36,780 bases of DNA, from the NCBI GenBank assembly GCA_021796015.1, contig JAJYOT010000010.1, positions 1 through 36,780 of the forward strand. The letters run 5' to 3'. The stretch's first letter is position 1, and every line of letters starts with the position of its first letter. A program made the position numbers and the translations under genes. Shown in pieces: positions 36,341-36,780 of this stretch. This DNA comes from a bacterium. Its GTDB lineage: Bacteria; Elusimicrobiota; Elusimicrobia; UBA1565; UBA9628. The notes under the pieces are model-generated. The model had not been told where the DNA came from and made no database searches. It saw only the letters and a list, made by a program, of their open reading frames with translations.

Positions 36341-36780
36341 TTACGCAATATGAGATTTCATATCAATAAACAAAGAACGTCTATAATAGATGCGACAATC
36401 GACATGTCCTTGCCGCGCGCGTATACGATGATCTAAGAGCGTGCCCCTCTCAACATGACAATAACCGGAATCAACCGTAGATTGAATCAGCGCCTCCGTC
36501 ATTTTCGGACTATAAAGACGTTGGAGCTGGATGGAACGCTCCACGATATCTTGTCCTGTCCAGTATAAGGCCGCAGAATCAACTTTCATCAACCCGCGCT
36601 TTTCAAATCCTTCCAAGATATAGGATACTGGCGCACATTCCGATACGTCATGGTAAACAAACTATGGAATGCCGCGCGAGATATCTTATTATTGCGCATG
36701 ATACTCTCAATGATATAGCCGCGCATTTCTTCTTCCACATCAAATTCCAACATCTTAATGGGAGGAATCGCATCGGTCGA
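36341..36780 (-). pseudogene. HemN-like radical SAM protein, copy 5: frameshifted, runs off the right edge
   Basis: Read leftward from the edge, one frame gives EEEMRGYIIESIMRNNKISR, then AFHSLFTM, matching the C-terminal domain of the other copies. At about 36649 the homology jumps to another frame, which continues DVSECAPVSYILEGFEKRGL and then YWTGQDIVERSIQLQRLYS to the stop at 36341. Restoring one base joins the halves into a gap-free match to copy 3. In the first frame a TGA occurs at 36589-36591. So about 145 C-terminal residues are visible, split by a one-base deletion. Either the gene is newly broken or this is a sequencing/assembly error. The SAM-cluster region lies outside the window. 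Confidence 0.75.

Noticed and set aside
13966..36780. A short precursor-peptide gene for a RiPP among the radical SAM genes.
   Set aside because: The genes are packed with gaps of at most about 80 bases, and I found no small ORF with a start, ribosome site and leader-like sequence; a precursor could lie outside the window.

Overview
The window reads as chromosome of a Gram-negative (diderm, LPS-making) bacterium of moderate GC. Gene style (dense ATGA overlaps, a Kdo/Lpt block built around pyrG, large TPR proteins) and above all the nitrogenase-like genes packed among radical SAM genes make me think of Elusimicrobiota or a related deep lineage (Omnitrophota is an alternative). That is inference: there is no rRNA or ribosomal protein here to anchor it. 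As I recall, nitrogenase paralogues beside many radical SAM genes have been reported from groundwater Elusimicrobia; I cannot verify that this is the same locus type.

Region 1 (1-7972, + strand) is an envelope operon: the end of a TonB-type protein, a heptose-7-phosphate kinase, kdsB, pyrG, kdsA, a zinc-ribbon membrane protein, lptC, lptA, lptB and a type IV prepilin peptidase. It makes CMP-Kdo (pyrG supplies the CTP) and then the LPS export machinery. Most junctions are 1-8 base overlaps.

Region 2 (7969-11567) is mixed: tRNA-Asn(GTT) with its own promoter, a 50-codon basic ORF behind a good sigma-70 promoter, an aminotransferase (-), an unrecognised + strand protein, a PAS-GGDEF diguanylate cyclase and a small zinc-ribbon membrane protein.

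Region 3 (11599 to the right edge, all - strand, about 25 kb) is one long gene train transcribed from the right edge leftward. In transcription order: a frameshifted HemN-like radical SAM gene, an intact HemN-like gene, a UDP-galactopyranose mutase homologue, a MiaB-like methylthiotransferase homologue, an ankyrin protein, a large TPR protein, three more HemN-like radical SAM proteins, two short radical SAM proteins, two NifD/NifK-superfamily subunits, a NifH-like ATPase, four more short radical SAM proteins, a GxGD membrane peptidase and a membrane-TPR protein. Twelve radical SAM genes (one broken) surround a complete two-component nitrogenase-like reductase. Many junctions are ATGA, TTGA or TAATG overlaps, so the core from about 29.5 kb down to 15.1 kb is probably translated as a coupled unit.

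The reductase keeps the NifH cluster cysteines, but cofactor-site residues of true nitrogenase are not evident, one of the six P-cluster-type cysteines appears to be Gly, and no nifB/E/N or molybdenum genes are present. I therefore read it as a low-potential reductase acting on an organic substrate (tetrapyrrole, other cofactor or peptide) that the radical SAM enzymes build or modify, not as nitrogen fixation. The product is unknown. There is no gene-free stretch longer than 300 bases. I saw no insertion sequence, CRISPR array or rRNA.
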